From Amphiura filiformis (taxonomy: Eukaryota; Echinodermata; Ophiuroidea; Amphilepidida; Amphiuridae), in assembly GCF_039555335.1 (NCBI RefSeq), contig NW_027305508.1, positions 434,001 to 498,000 of the forward strand: a stretch of DNA of 64,000 nt. The letters run 5' to 3'. A program made the position numbers and the translations under genes. Shown here piece after piece: positions 11,536 through 23,300 of the stretch. The notes below the pieces were generated by a model. That model did no database searches and had not been told where the DNA came from. It saw only the letters and a list, made by a program, of their open reading frames with translations. Within the stretch, counting starts at the first letter, position 1. The number at the start of each line of letters is the position of its first letter.

Positions 11536-12909
11536 TATAGAGGAATCCGAAATCACATATTCTTACACCCGACTAGCAGCCTTTAGTTGGGTAGCCGTCA
11601 GCTACAATGCACTCAAAATGTGAAATGATTAGGCCTTGGTGGAAATTTTAAACTGCATTCCATCACCCGTTTTACACCTTCCACGAAAACACAGGTAGAC
11701 AAAGAATAACACAATACAGTTCCCTTCGACAAAACACACAGCATGGTCTATTGGCTGTTGAAGTGACATAATAATCGGATTAAGTACACACGGTATCTAT
11801 TGTACAATTTGCGAACAAAAGGACTATGTATGAATAGATGCGACGGGATTACCTGCGGAATTATCCCGGGGATCACTCCCATTGTGGCCTGTACACCATC
11901 CATGATAATCAACTTTTGAAAAGCACCCTAAATAAGGATTTAACCCTTGGCTAAAACAATACCCTAAACCCCGGTGTTATCACTAAACATTGACTATGTG
12001 TACGCATGATCGTTCCCAATTTCAAAAAAAAAGGGGTTATGTTTAAACTATGTTCGCGAACATAAAATGTTCGCGATATTTAAAAAATAGGGTTGTTTTT
12101 GACGACGGTGTACTCGAAATTAAAAAATAGGGTAAGGTATATTTTGTGAATCCTGATGCTGAAATCATTATACCATTTCTTGCTCAATTTACTCCCGGAT
12201 TTCACTTTTGTGAAACTTTTGTTCATTCCAAGTAATATCACTTCCCAGTTTGGCCGCTGTGTTCTTTGGTATGTGTTCTAGAAATGTTAAAAAAGGGGTG
12301 CTTTTGTAAAAGTGTACTTGAAATGCAAAAAATAGGGGTAATTTTTAAGGCTAATTTGTACCCGTTTTTGTGTAAAATAGGGGTAACAAATGCTGAAAAT
12401 GTTCTTGAAACCGCGCAAAATAGGGGGGTATTTTTGACTTTGGGAACGATCATGCGTTACGCCTTTGAATAGGAAGTGACAACACCGGGCCCTAAACAGG
12501 TGTTTTCACACACTAAACAGGAATTTTATTCCTTGCATCAAATTTCATACCCTAAATTTTATTTCCGCGTATTAGCAATTGCAATTTTACTACCCTTTTT
12601 TTCCAATATTTCATGTTTTTGACACCCTAAACGCGTTACGCGCGTATCGTGCTTTATCCACGAAAAACTACCCTTTTTACGTGTTTTCATTATCGCGGAT
12701 GGTGTACAGGCCATAATGGGAGTGACCCCGAATTATCTTCATTATATACTATTATTCTATTAACCCTCCTCGTCCTTGCATCTTCTCTAGGTGTTAGGCG
12801 GCTTTTATTTGCACAATTGGACGCTCAAAACACCAGGTTGGTGCTAGCAGCTACCCAAAGATGTCTGACCAAATCCTGACCATGACTTGGCTCCTTGGAT
12901 TCGTCTATA
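11536..12909. mobile_element. Foldback element E, copy 1, split by a nested element
   Basis: The ends are inverted: TATAGAGGAATCCGAA at the left and TTGGATTCGTCTATA at the right. Its halves match the intact copy at 26891-27412 (shared GACTAGCAGCCTTTAGTTGG and AGGTGTTAGGCGGC). The halves are separated by the 864-bp insert at 11866-12729. A third, diverged copy lies at 54743-55030. Confidence 0.8.
11866..12729. mobile_element. 864-bp element nested in E, with 8-bp target duplication
   Basis: Direct copies of GAATTATC flank it (11858-11865 and 12730-12737). The terminal inverted repeats read CCGGGGATCACTCCCATT and AATGGGAGTGACCCC and continue through GGCCTGTACACCATCC. The interior repeats runs such as AAATAGGGGTAA and ACCCTAAA in both orientations, with no coding frame. 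The CCGGGG tips and 8-bp duplication resemble element A, so the two may share a transposase type (inference). Confidence 0.8.
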
Positions 12910-14185
12910 CTGGCAACGCTATAGTCATGGTGTAGTTGCTTATTTTATTTGCATGTGGGGTGAGAGGAACTTATGTCTGGTTAGCAGGTACGAATAATTC
13001 CGCGCAAATTGAGACGTCGGAGCAGGTCAAACACTGAGGACTAGCCTACATCCCGTATCCTACTATCACTCAAACAAGCAAATCTCTTCACGAATTCACT
13101 CACCTTGCAATCCAAGTTTCCAAAACAACTTTGTCATTCCTCAAAACTACAAGTAACTTCATTTAAAATAAAAAAATTGAAATCCTACTATTACTTGTTA
13201 TTGAAAATTTTTTTCGATTTATGTCAACCAAAAGAATGCACAAGTCGAGTTCAGTTGACCAAAATGGTATCTCCTGCCTCCTGGTCACCTCAGATATGAG
13301 TGCATATGACGTCAGTATCAAGCTGCTTATTAAATATTCATGAAACCAACCACGTGGTCACAATCGGTGGATCGGGTTGGTTGAAATCAACGCCACATTT
13401 TTGACGTTACAGAGGTCAGTGATATGCATTCATGTATGAAAACAGCGATGCGGATACAGTAACATCACTGGGACTGAGAAATGCGACATTTTCGATGTTT
13501 GTACCGGGGAATTTCAGACACAGAGACTCCGCGGAGATTTATACAAATTCGTCCAAAGGTAACCAAAGGGTTGGGGATCGCATTTTTAACTATCACTAAA
13601 TGTTTCGGAATTGAGGTCGGCTAAAAAGTAGACAGTTTCGGGGACTGTAATTGGTGTAGATGTCACATTTTGAACAGTGAGCGATAAGTGACCATGCAAT
13701 TTGATGTTCAGCACAAGTGTTTATCCTTACTCAGGGTGAGAGGAACTAAGAAAATAAAGCATATTTTTCACGTAAAAAAACATAAATAAACAATTACTCA
13801 ACCAAGTAAACACACAAAATAAATTTCATCATCCCAAGTGTGCACACGGCACACTAAGAACGACCTTCACATTTGGCCAATCAATGATCGTTATTCAGCC
13901 AAGCCCCCCTGATGTCACATGGCGGCCGTTCTAAAAATAAACCAAGATGGCTGAAGCCAAATCAACATCAACGAAAATGGGATAGCATGGAAAGGGGTCA
14001 CAATTTTGCTGGATTCGACCATTTTGGATGCCATATTATGAACTATCCTTTGATATTTAGATAAAAAAGATTCATAACTTTCTTGTCGCATGAGATCTTT
14101 TGGGTTGCTGGTAAAAAAGAAGGAAATTAGCAAAGTTTCTGCCAATCAATTTTTCAATTATGATCGCAAAATTTCTGATATTTTT
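12910..14185. other. Non-coding stretch upstream of the REXO5-like gene
   Basis: No gene is supported. CRE-like and YY1-like words (GATGTCACATGGCGGCC, then AAGATGGCTG) occur at 13911-13953 and could mark a promoter. A possible splice donor (CCAAAG then GTAACC) lies near 13558. Neither can be tied to a transcript here. Confidence 0.35.
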
Positions 14186-14195
14186 TGTCGATACA

Positions 14196-14712
14196 TGCAA
14201 AGCTCTTGTCGCCAATCGGCAAAAGTGCTCTTGTCGACAATTTTGTCGATACCAACACTAGTGAATATACATATAACATCCCTTTGGCAATGAACCAAAG
14301 ATTTTGTGCACATAATTTTAGGCCTATATCAAAATGTATATTTTGGACGATTGTACAGAGATCGTTTCTACCCTATGACGTATGAAAGCAACCGCGTTCA
14401 TTGATTGGCTTCACGATCGCGATAAATGGTTTTATACAACCAATGAAACCAATCACAAAATGGGTTATGGCGCCCGTTAGAAATTTTGCACATGGCACGT
14501 CCTGGTGCAAAGCTCTTGTCGCCAATCAGCAAAAGTGCTCTTGTCAACAATTTTGTTGACAACGCATTGTCGATACCAACACTAGTGAATATACGTATAA
14601 CATCCCTTTGGCAATGAACCAAAGATTTTGTGCACATAATTTTAGGCCTATATCAAAATGTATATTTTGGACGATTGTACAGAGATCGTTTCTACCCTAT
14701 GACGTATGAAAG
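14196..14712 (+). repeat. Direct duplication, about 200 bp repeated at 312-bp spacing
   Basis: Sequence at 14196-14388 is repeated at 14507-14712. Shared blocks include GCAAAGCTCTTGTCGCCAAT, GATACCAACACTAGTGAATA and GATCGTTTCTACCCTATGAC. The copies are nearly identical, which points to a recent duplication. The second copy contains a short extra segment (GTTGACAACGCATT). Confidence 0.8.
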
Positions 14713-14842
14713 TATCTTGTTATCAAATTGTCAGCAAGTAAGTTATTCTGCAGGATCGGTAAAAATTAATTTATATGTTTTATGTTATGTTCTCAGGAAG
14801 CTAAAAAGTGACAGGCCGTCCTCGAAGTACTTCGACTGCATA

Positions 14843-15098
14843 ATGTGACCCCTCGGCACAACTGAGCCCTGAAGTCGCCAATCATCATTTTTGAGATATT
14901 CAACCAAAATATTCTGCTTGAAATTAGCTTTAAAATGATGTATATCATGTCAAAAGTACTTGACATTTAAGTAGTGAAAAATCAATAAAACAGTCAATAA
15001 ATCCTTTGTTTCCTATTGTTTATTGTTAAGTTCGATGGAGCATATCTCAATAGTGGCACTGGCGACATCCAGGCTCAGTTGTGCCGAGGGGTCACATA
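14843..15098. repeat. Small foldback repeat (ATGTGACCCCTCGGCACAAC ends)
   Basis: The left end ATGTGACCCCTCGGCACAAC and the right end GTTGTGCCGAGGGGTCACAT are exact complements over at least 20 bp, continuing into TGAGCC/GGCTCA. The interior does not code. Confidence 0.75.
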
Positions 15099-15123
15099 TC
15101 GGAGTTTGGCGAATAGCAGGACA

Positions 15124-15149
15124 GGACACATCACACACGTGTGATGTGT
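15124..15149. repeat. Perfect short hairpin
   Basis: A 26-base perfect palindrome centred on CACACGTGTG, with arms ending GACACATC and GATGTGTC. It includes an E-box CACGTG. It is probably a remnant of a mobile-element tip; no function is shown. Confidence 0.6.
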
Positions 15150-15692
15150 CCAGACAGGATATAGCCTCATCAACAGCCAATGTGCATCCAATGCAGGAAA
15201 TACGTGATGCGGTGTTAGTCCGAATAATCAGTCCCAGAACAAATTATTTAAAATTACTGACATGATCGTGTTCTGGGTCTGAACTGATACCATATGAAAT
15301 CTTGATGGCAAATTGGACAAAAGAAGCACATGGTTCTACTTGACAGCTTTTTAATCCCTATTTTTTGGTTCACCTCAAGTTTGGTAGTGACATCAATTAT
15401 GCTCTTTCACTGTTGCGCCATAGCGTGCTGACAAACCGCCTTTATGCGCGCGTGTACACTCAGGGTGTTTAACTTTACGCGCACGCGATTCGATACTACT
15501 TCGAAATTTGAAGCCATTTAGAACTAGAAATTTGATAATTAGTGGGTTTTTAGCGGGTTCGCCGTCGGACAAGTTTAGAACTGTCAAGCTTTCGTCAGGA
15601 GTAGCTCTGACTTCTTCAGGACAAAGTACCTAAGATTGAGACATGTAGACCGCCCCTTGTCTACTGATGACTCTAAAAAGAGTCGTTCACTG

Positions 15693-16020
15693 CAAGGTAT
15701 AGAGCAGTTGTGGTGAGCAATACATAGGCCAAACAAAACGACCACTAAAGGTCAGAATATCTGAACACCGAAGAGCCACAAGACAAAAGAAAGAAGAAGG
15801 CTCGGCATTAGCTGAACATGCTTGCAAAGAAGGTCATGAACCTCTGTGGGACAAAACAACAAAACTGGCACAAGTTTCTCACTTGGGGATGAGGTTGACC
15901 CGTGAAGCGTTGGAAATCAGAGTTAATGAAACTTCTACTATCAATAGAAATGACGGCAAAGACATCAGTTGTATGTGGCGCTCTCTATTTTCAAACAACC
16001 AATCACAGAGCCGCTAATCT
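15693..16020 (+). pseudogene. GIY-YIG endonuclease remnant of PLE 2
   Basis: The plus-strand frame reads a cysteine pair, then CGEQYIGQTKRPLKVRISEH, then a basic stretch RRATRQKKEE, AEHACKEGHE and LTREALEIRVNETSTINRND. This matches the YIG-QT-R-L-R--EH core of GIY-YIG domains in Penelope-like elements. At least one in-frame stop (TAG, 15710-15712) precedes the core and the RT part is absent, so the copy is dead. The frame closes within the 60-bp duplication. Confidence 0.7.
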
Positions 16021-16090
16021 TTATCACATCGTATATGGCGTTCTCTATTTTCAAACAACCAATCACAGAGCCGCTAATCTGTACCACGTC
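15971..16090 (+). repeat. 60-bp tandem duplication inside PLE 2
   Basis: Two adjacent 60-bp units share CTCTATTTTCAAACAACCAA and TCACAGAGCCGCTAATCT, differing at only a few bases. The first unit overlaps the end of the GIY-YIG frame. Confidence 0.9.
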
Positions 16091-16204
16091 CGCAATTAAG
16101 TGATATATACGCTCATCGTGCATACAATCAATCAATCGGTCCATGAGTGGCCAAACGGTTCCTGGTAAGCCGTATACTTCTACTACAGTATATGCAGTCT
16201 ACTA

Positions 16205-16720
16205 GTTCTCTGTTGACAAGGGGCAGTCTTCATTGAACAGCTCTTTCTCAGAGCCAACAAACCTTTAATTTAGCAGATAGGCGAGGTCTGCTTGTTTTCT
16301 GTAGACAAGGGGCAGTCTTCAGTGAACGGCTCTTTTCAGAGCCACCAAAACTTACAAAATCAGCAGATAGGCGAGATCTGCTTGTTTCTGTTGACAAGGG
16401 GCAGTCTTCAGCAAACAGCTCTTTTCAGAGCCACCAAAACTTACAAAATCAGCAGATGGGCGAGACCGGCTTGTCTCTGTTGACAAGGGGCAGTCTTCAG
16501 CAAACGGCTCTTTTCAGAGCCACCAAAACTTAAAAATCAGCACATAGATTTAGATCTGCTTGTTTCTGTAGACAAGGGGGCAGTCTTCAGCAAACGGCTC
16601 TTTTCAGAGTTCCACCAAAACCTTTATATTAGCAGATAGGCGAGATCTGCTTGTTCTCTGTTGACAAGGAGCAGTCTTCAGTGAACGACTCTTTTCAGAG
16701 TCATCAGTAGACAAGGGGCA
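16205..16720 (+). repeat. ~89-bp tandem array, each unit with a histone-mRNA-type 3' stem-loop
   Basis: There are about 5.5 units with stem-loops starting at 16239, 16329, 16417, 16506, 16596 and 16687 (spacing 88-91). Each unit runs GACAAGGGGCAGTCTTCAG, stem-loop, ACTTACAAAATC, GCAGAT...ATCTGC. The units at 16329 and 16506 contain GGCTCTTTTCAGAGCCACCA preceded by AAC. That matches the 6-bp stem, 4-base loop and flanks of metazoan replication-dependent histone mRNA ends as I know them. The unit at 16687 changes two bases on each side of the stem and keeps pairing (GACTC...GAGTC). A further copy sits inverted in the left arm at 15669-15684. I do not see the purine-rich CAAGAAAGA element that normally follows. 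Confidence 0.75.
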
Positions 16721-16750
16721 GTCTACATGTCTCAATCTTAGGTACTTTGT

Positions 16751-16790
16751 CCTGAAGAAGTCAGAGCTACTCCTGACAAAAGCTTGACAG
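16751..16790 (+). ncRNA. Possible degenerate hammerhead ribozyme motif in PLE 2 right arm
   Basis: CTGAAGA is followed by one extra A, a stem GTCAG...CTGAC, then ACAAAAGCTTGACAG. The inverted copy in the left arm (15581-15620, minus strand) keeps GAAA at this point. The layout CTGANGA, stem II, GAAA, short palindrome, cleavage site is that of type I hammerheads known from Penelope-like elements. The extra A and weak stem I make activity doubtful. Confidence 0.3.
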
Positions 16791-16834
16791 TTCTAAACTT
16801 GTCCGACGGCGAACCCGCTAAAAACCCACTAATT

Positions 16835-17249
16835 GTTATGAATTCCCGTCGTAAAAGCCTATCCCACAATTTAGAAATTCGATTTTCGAGGTTTCTGTGG
16901 CGCTGTTTCGGCTCCCACCCAAAGGTTCCATTTAAAAGAAGGTCATGTTCTCACCCAATGACCCCATATTTTTTACATTTTGCTATCACCGAATGCCCTT
17001 TACTGCAAAAGTGCCAGCCCTACACCTAGATCCATTTCATATTGAAGCCCCCCCCGGAGTGCCACTGGTCTTGGTATAAAGTATGAATGGTTCTATGAGT
17101 TCTAGCTAGCGCTGACAGAGAAATTACTCAAAAACTCAAAGACCACATTACGGCCTGAAGAAAAGTAACAAATTTAATTTTTGAAGGAACCATGAACTTT
17201 AAGTATTAAAAGTTCCAATTAATAGTGCTTTCTCCATTTTTTCTTTCAG
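16835..17249. other. Sequence between PLE 2 and the first coding exon
   Basis: No coding exon is seen. The segment includes repeat-like text (CTCACCCAATGACCCC) related to the element at 57360-57790. The acceptor CTTTCAG ends at 17249, so the coding exon is preceded by an intron and at least one 5' UTR exon further upstream. Confidence 0.5.
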
Positions 17250-17277
17250 GTACAAGTGTTGACAAGAACATATAGCC

Positions 17278-17346
17278 ATGCCTCGTTCTAACAGGAAAAA
17301 GAAGAGGGCCATAACGTTTGACAATGTCTTGGATGTCAAAGAAGAG
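17278..17346 (+). CDS. REXO5: REXO5-like coding exon 1
   Basis: It encodes residues 1-23, beginning MPRSNRKKKR. The exon starts at 17250 after CTTTCAG, leaving 28 bases of 5' UTR, and ends at donor GTACTT in phase 0. Confidence 0.85.
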
Positions 17347-20300
17347 GTACTTAAAGTTTTAAGATTTGAATTTACCCAATAACTCTTTTTTCTTATCTAA
17401 TACGCCAGTATTATGCAGTCAAGTTAACTCTTATAAAAAGCTCTAGATGCTCGTTCATGATGGTGCAAGTTCAAACCTTCTGCAGTTTCAAATTATGTTC
17501 TCATGAAAAATTGAGCTGACTTGAAATTCCCCTGGACAAGGAACTAATTCCTGCTAATTGAACTCTCTACATTGTACCTGTACAGATATTTATACATACA
17601 TGTATTATGTAGGCTGATTAGGGCTTGAGTTAATCTTGAGTTGGGCATCTTTGAAAGGGTTTATGGATGATTTGGGCCACTGTGATGATCAATTACTTCC
17701 TGTAAAGTGTGCAACCCAGCTCGACCATAGGGTTGGTGGTGCACTATAAATAAAATTTACATAATTATACAATGTATGCAAAGTCCAAAAACAACTCAAG
17801 AAAGACCATTGCCCAGAGGTTGGGTCACATTCAGAATTTCTACACCAAACCATTTGAAATATTACTTACAATAAAATGCACCATAAACCAATGTAGTTGT
17901 GCTGATCACTTGTTTGCACTACATGTATCATATGGTTACTTAATAACAATTTTTGTGATACAATTGCACTCAAAATGGGTGCTTAGTTACACAGAAGTTG
18001 GGAAAGTTTGCAGGGATGCTTAATTAAAGTAGGGGTATTAATTTAATTAGGTTAAAATAGTTTTTTAATTTGAAATAGTGGGCCTACGTAACTGCCTATA
18101 ATTATCGTAATAGGTTTTAGAAGAAGTTCTGCAGAACTTTGTTATATTTGTATGTATTTTAGACTGATTGCACTGTTAGTCTCATACCTGTAAGACACAT
18201 AGAGGTATATCAAGCATTGGGTCATTCGTTGTTATTATTATGTAGAATATAATATGACTACATGTACAACAAGAGGATTTAATGCTTATCAACAAAATTT
18301 ATTTTCTTCATTCAATGTTTCCCAAATTAGGTTTCCTCATTTCTTAAGAGGGCATCAGATGATTGTCCCATACCATCAAAGAGGCAGCGGAATGCAGGTC
18401 CACCGCCAGATTGGATCAAGAATCAAACTGATGAAGAAAGGTTGAAAGCCAAACAAGGCTGCATAACTAGGAAGAAAAGGGTCATGGTAAGCCTGTCACT
18501 TAATACTCTGCATGCTAGCGATAGGCTTCAACATAAAACATTTTGAAATGTTTTCTCAAAATATCAACAGCTATCTTAAGAACCACTGAACAAATACCAG
18601 GCTTGTTTGTACTCCTTTTAATGCATTTTTCATGCTGATTCCAAATATGGTCATGCAAATTTACAATTCTGATGTTGAATTTTAAAAAAATTGAAACTTT
18701 GAGAGTTAAGGCCCCACGCAACTAATACATTACCCTATATGTTGCTGTGTAAAATGGCAGCCATTCAGAAGCAATTTTCTCAGCTATAAAATGACTGGTT
18801 GCCTCAAATATACATACATACCAAGATGCAAGATCAAAATAAAAGATAAACAAAAGTGTATGATGAAGGCTAAGATTTTGAGTTACAACCTGTCAAATGG
18901 GATCAATATTTTGCTAAATCGCCCCGACTTCGTTTGTACGCTTGCAGCATAACCATGTTTAAGCACTAACACCGCTACCAAGCTTGATGTGAAAAGAAGT
19001 TGACAATAAAATCATTCCTGTTTTAATATCATTTTATTTCCATTATCCATTTTAAGGAATATCCCAAATTGTTTTTGGAAAACGCTTATAAGAAGAAGAA
19101 TAATGAGAAAAAGAGTGCGAAACCACTGAGTGTTGAAGATGTGCAGTCACTAGCTGTGCATGGATTGGCAGGACAGCATGATACAACACCAAGGTAAGAC
19201 TGGCAGTATTTAAGGTGGTTTTAATAGGAAATGATAGTTGTGTAGGGGTTTGAACTTGCTACTTCTTGATTTTAGTCCAAGGTGATACTGATGATGTGGT
19301 GGTGTTTTTTTTGTATTCTTTGATGTATGATGTATGATTGTACATCAACACTATACCAAATCTAATATGGAAGTACACCACGCACAAAAAGAAACTTGTC
19401 AGTTAAAGGGGGGTAACCCTATTGGTTTTGGATATGGATTGTCTTTAAAATTACATAATAATATCAAATATCTCCCCCTTTATGCTGCTTTGTGAAAAAA
19501 CGAGAGCATTTTCAGCGTAAATGTGAATAAATAGCCAAATTTGCAATCCAATACCTTGTATACGTGAATTGCATTCTGGGTAGGCATGCAACAACAACAA
19601 TTCCCGTCAGATGATTTAATGCTGACATGCTGCAATGCCCGGCCCGTATTGAACGGAAAATATTTGTTTTTTTGGTTTTTTTTTTTTTTTCGTACCGTTT
19701 CAGAAAAAAAGGAAACAAAATATATTTCCCCTTGCGATATGTACATTTCAAATGAATATAAAAAGTTTGGGTTAAAAATGGAGATGAAAAACCTTCCGAT
19801 ACCGGTTTTGAACCGGTACCTCATGGGTAAAAGAACGGCGCGCTAGCCAATTGAGCTATTTCACCAACTGAAATAATCAAGGAATTGTTTTAATTATATA
19901 CGGCGGACCGTCTCCTCAGCACATAGAAAAAATCGCTTTTTCTCTTCCCATGATCCGAAGTAATTTTTATTGTTTACAAACTGGTAACCTGTAAAAACCG
20001 CTGTGATTCATGATTTCTCCGGAAATACATCGACTTGGAGCGTCAAATTTCAGGATAGTAATGAGAAAAATAGTATCTATGATGTGATACCAAAACCTCA
20101 TCAACAATGAAAAAAATCGGGGGGATGATGCTGTCGATCGGGTTACGGACCTTTAAATTCATCCTTGCTGTTCAATAACTTGATAATTTTGGATTATTCT
20201 GAAATATACATTTTATTAATTGGTCTTTTCTTTCTCATTTGACACCCTGTTCATGAAAAACGAACAAGAATTGACCAAGATATGCGCCTCCAAAGCATCA

Positions 20301-23300
20301 AACCCCAAAATCAAAAGTTGCATTTTCAACGATTTTCAATGGGAAGGCATCGTTGTATTGCACACAAGTACCACGGGCCAATCAATAAAGCACACAGTGT
20401 ACAGGCACAATTGAATCGTTAAAATTGCAACTTTTCATTTTGGGGTTTGAGAGTTTGAAGGCGCATATCTTGGTCAATTCTTGCTCAATGTTCACGAACA
20501 GGGTGTCAAATGAGAAAGAAAAGTCCAATTAACAAAATGTCTTGCTACTTGTGGATTATTAGAATAATCCACAATTATCAAGGTTTTGAACAGCAAGGAT
20601 GAATATAACTGACGACTTTCTTTTTGTGCCTGGTGTAAGTTTATTTATTTGATTTTCCTAAAACATCTAGTTTTAGCACACATTAGTACTTTTGTGTGTA
20701 AATTCATACATTGTAGATTCATAGGCCTTTCCAATCTGCAGATATGTTATGTTAAGGTTATACGGCACTTTGTTTACAAATTTACTCGGGAAAATGGTGG
20801 CGGTGCACTTTCATCATCTTAATATCAATCCGAAGCTTTGGTTCTCCAGTTTTCTATTGCAAACCTCTGATAAAACTGTTTTGACAAGGATTGTATAAGA
20901 TCTACAAAGTAATTCTCAACAAAATATACATTATGTATATAATGAGCCCCCTTTTCAAGTCCTCTATATTTGCAAATCTCTTGAGAGCACAGAGGGATTT
21001 TCAAAGATAAAGTAATCTGGAGCAATCCATAAAGGTTACAACGGTAAATCTGCAATTCTGTACGAGCCAATACAGCTTGTCTTTCAATTAGTTTGCGCTG
21101 TTTTAGGTCAGGCCAAATTATGGGAATTGTTTTGGTGAATTCAGCTGATGGTGTGATGTATAAATATCTATCTCATCCACCCTCACGGTTGCCAAACCCG
21201 CAATTTGGTAGCCCAATTGGGCGACTTTTGAACATTTTCCCTGCCACTTATGACAATTTCCTGTCCCCTAGAAACCAATGGTTAAAAAAAAATGGGCGAT
21301 TTTTCAACATTGGCTCCTCATGACTTCGATATTTTCCTGCCCCATAGAAACCAATGGTAAAGAGAAAAATTGGGTGACTTTTCGATTATTTGACCCGTGA
21401 TTCGGGCTGAAATCTTTCGGCAACCCGGTCCACCCTTAGAACTCACTCGTCCAAAGGGTGCTTCCCTATGCTTGAGCCAGGCCCCTAACCATCCCATTGA
21501 TATTTTGTCTGGTATTTTTTACAACAGGTGGTGTCAGTTAATACGAATGAATAAAGTAGCCAAAGTTGTGGTGCTGATATTACATGGGGTATCAAGTAAA
21601 TGCTACAAGAGGAATTATAAATGCTTCCCTCACATCCGGGAGCATTATGACGTGGTAAGTAGAACAGGTGTACATCAGTCCTTTATTTTTGAGGAGCGCG
21701 GCTACGCAGGCGCTCCTACCGCGCACCTCAAAGCATAATCGGGAGTGTTATTAACAGCGCTCCTTATTTGGAATTACGATCATTTCAAACAAAATGTCAA
21801 AAATAAATTACTCCCAGAACTGTATCACATCAATCACTCTGAATAACGATCTGTTGAAACAATGTGCTAGTAAAGGCTCTGCGAACAAAAAAGCGCTACA
21901 ATCGACTTGAGAAACACTAACAAATCATGTCAGGTCATTGGGTCATCTCTTCGTTCCGAAACTACAAGTGCAAAGTTTGTTTCTCCACAAGAACGATAGG
22001 CAGCGCTCAGAAGCATGGTTCAGGGATCGCACATACGACCATTTTGTATTCAATTTGCGTGCATGTTTTGAACATTGGTCGATGTAATAATGGCTAAGCA
22101 GAGATGTCGCCGTGGAAATTCTGAATTGCACAGTTAACATTGTTAAAACAAGTGAGATTTAAACTTCAAGGACAGGTTGTTGCCCTTTTTGGTGATAATG
22201 TCTGAAAAAGAAATCGCAAGGCAATTAGGAATATCTGAATGAGCAGTATATTCAACTTGCAGATGTTTGCAGATGTTAAAAGCCACCGACATGACCGACG
22301 CGGTATATAACATTATCACCTGTAGGATTCCAAATCGAGCTCCTCAACAAAACCAGGAGTGTGATTGATGGAGCTCCACCAAATTCTAAACGTGAAGGCC
22401 TGGTACATTTGCACAGTGGGTTTATAAAATGTCTTTCTGTTGCTCTTGAATCCTTTCCCAAAACTCAAGGATTGTTTATAATATATTAAAGTATGTCATT
22501 GGCAATATATTCATTTACCAACTACAATGTTGCCATTTTATGTTCTAGAATGCGAAGATTGAACTGAAGGAAAACCAAAGTTTTGTGGAGGAACTTTTAT
22601 ACAGGCCTATGAGTAGCAGGACATACAAAAACAGCAAATATGGTAAGTTATTCACCCTGTCCTTGCACTATAGGGTCCACAACTTATAAGTTCCCCCTAA
22701 ATACTTTTTAAAATAAATCGAAAAATATTTAACAAAATGCAAACGTGTAAAAAGGTATAGGTAGCCGTATTTGTTTTACACATGTGGACCAAATTATAGC
22801 GTCACACATCATTGCGTTCAGTCACAATGGTTCATTATGTCAAAAAAGAGACCGTTTTAAACAGTGTTAAAAGTTGCACCTAAGTCCATAGGAGTCAGCT
22901 CTCAAACAATACAGTGGGCCAGATCTATTCATGTGTTTGTTAAAGAAAACCTGACTGCTATGGACTCAGGTGCCACTTTTAAAATGGCCTCTTTTCTTAC
23001 ACAATTAACAATTGTGACTAAACGCAATGACGTGTAACGCTATAAATTGGTTCACATGTGTAAAACAAATAGGGCTATACATATCGTTTTACATTTTTAC
23101 ATTTCGTAAAATATTTTTTGACTTATTCTAAAAAGTATTAGGGGGGAAGTTGTGGACCGTATATAATAAAAGTAACACTCACCATGGCCTGTGATTGATT
23201 TAATAGTAAAAGGGATGTTGATTCATGTGGTGCCTTCATCAGAGAAAAGGAATCGCAGAAAATAACAGATGATGTCAGTATTTTTGTCTTGCCTGATAAG

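Larger units (their letters stand above)
15537..16834 (+). mobile_element. Degenerate Penelope-like element (PLE 2), GIY-YIG remnant between 156-bp inverted arms
   Basis: The left arm 15537-15692 and right arm 16679-16834 are nearly identical inverted copies (TTAGTGGGTTTTTAGCGGGT, CTTCTTCAGGACAAAGTACC and complements). Between them lie a GIY-YIG endonuclease remnant, a 60-bp tandem duplication and an ~89-bp array carrying histone-type stem-loops. Penelope-like elements typically encode RT plus GIY-YIG and carry LTR-like repeats, sometimes inverted. No RT is left here, so this is a 5'-deleted copy. No clear target duplication is visible. Confidence 0.75.

Noticed and set aside
19795-19865. Minus-strand tRNA gene
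   Set aside because: The T arm pairs well, but the acceptor, D and anticodon arms do not, and a SINE body follows. It is called a SINE head instead.
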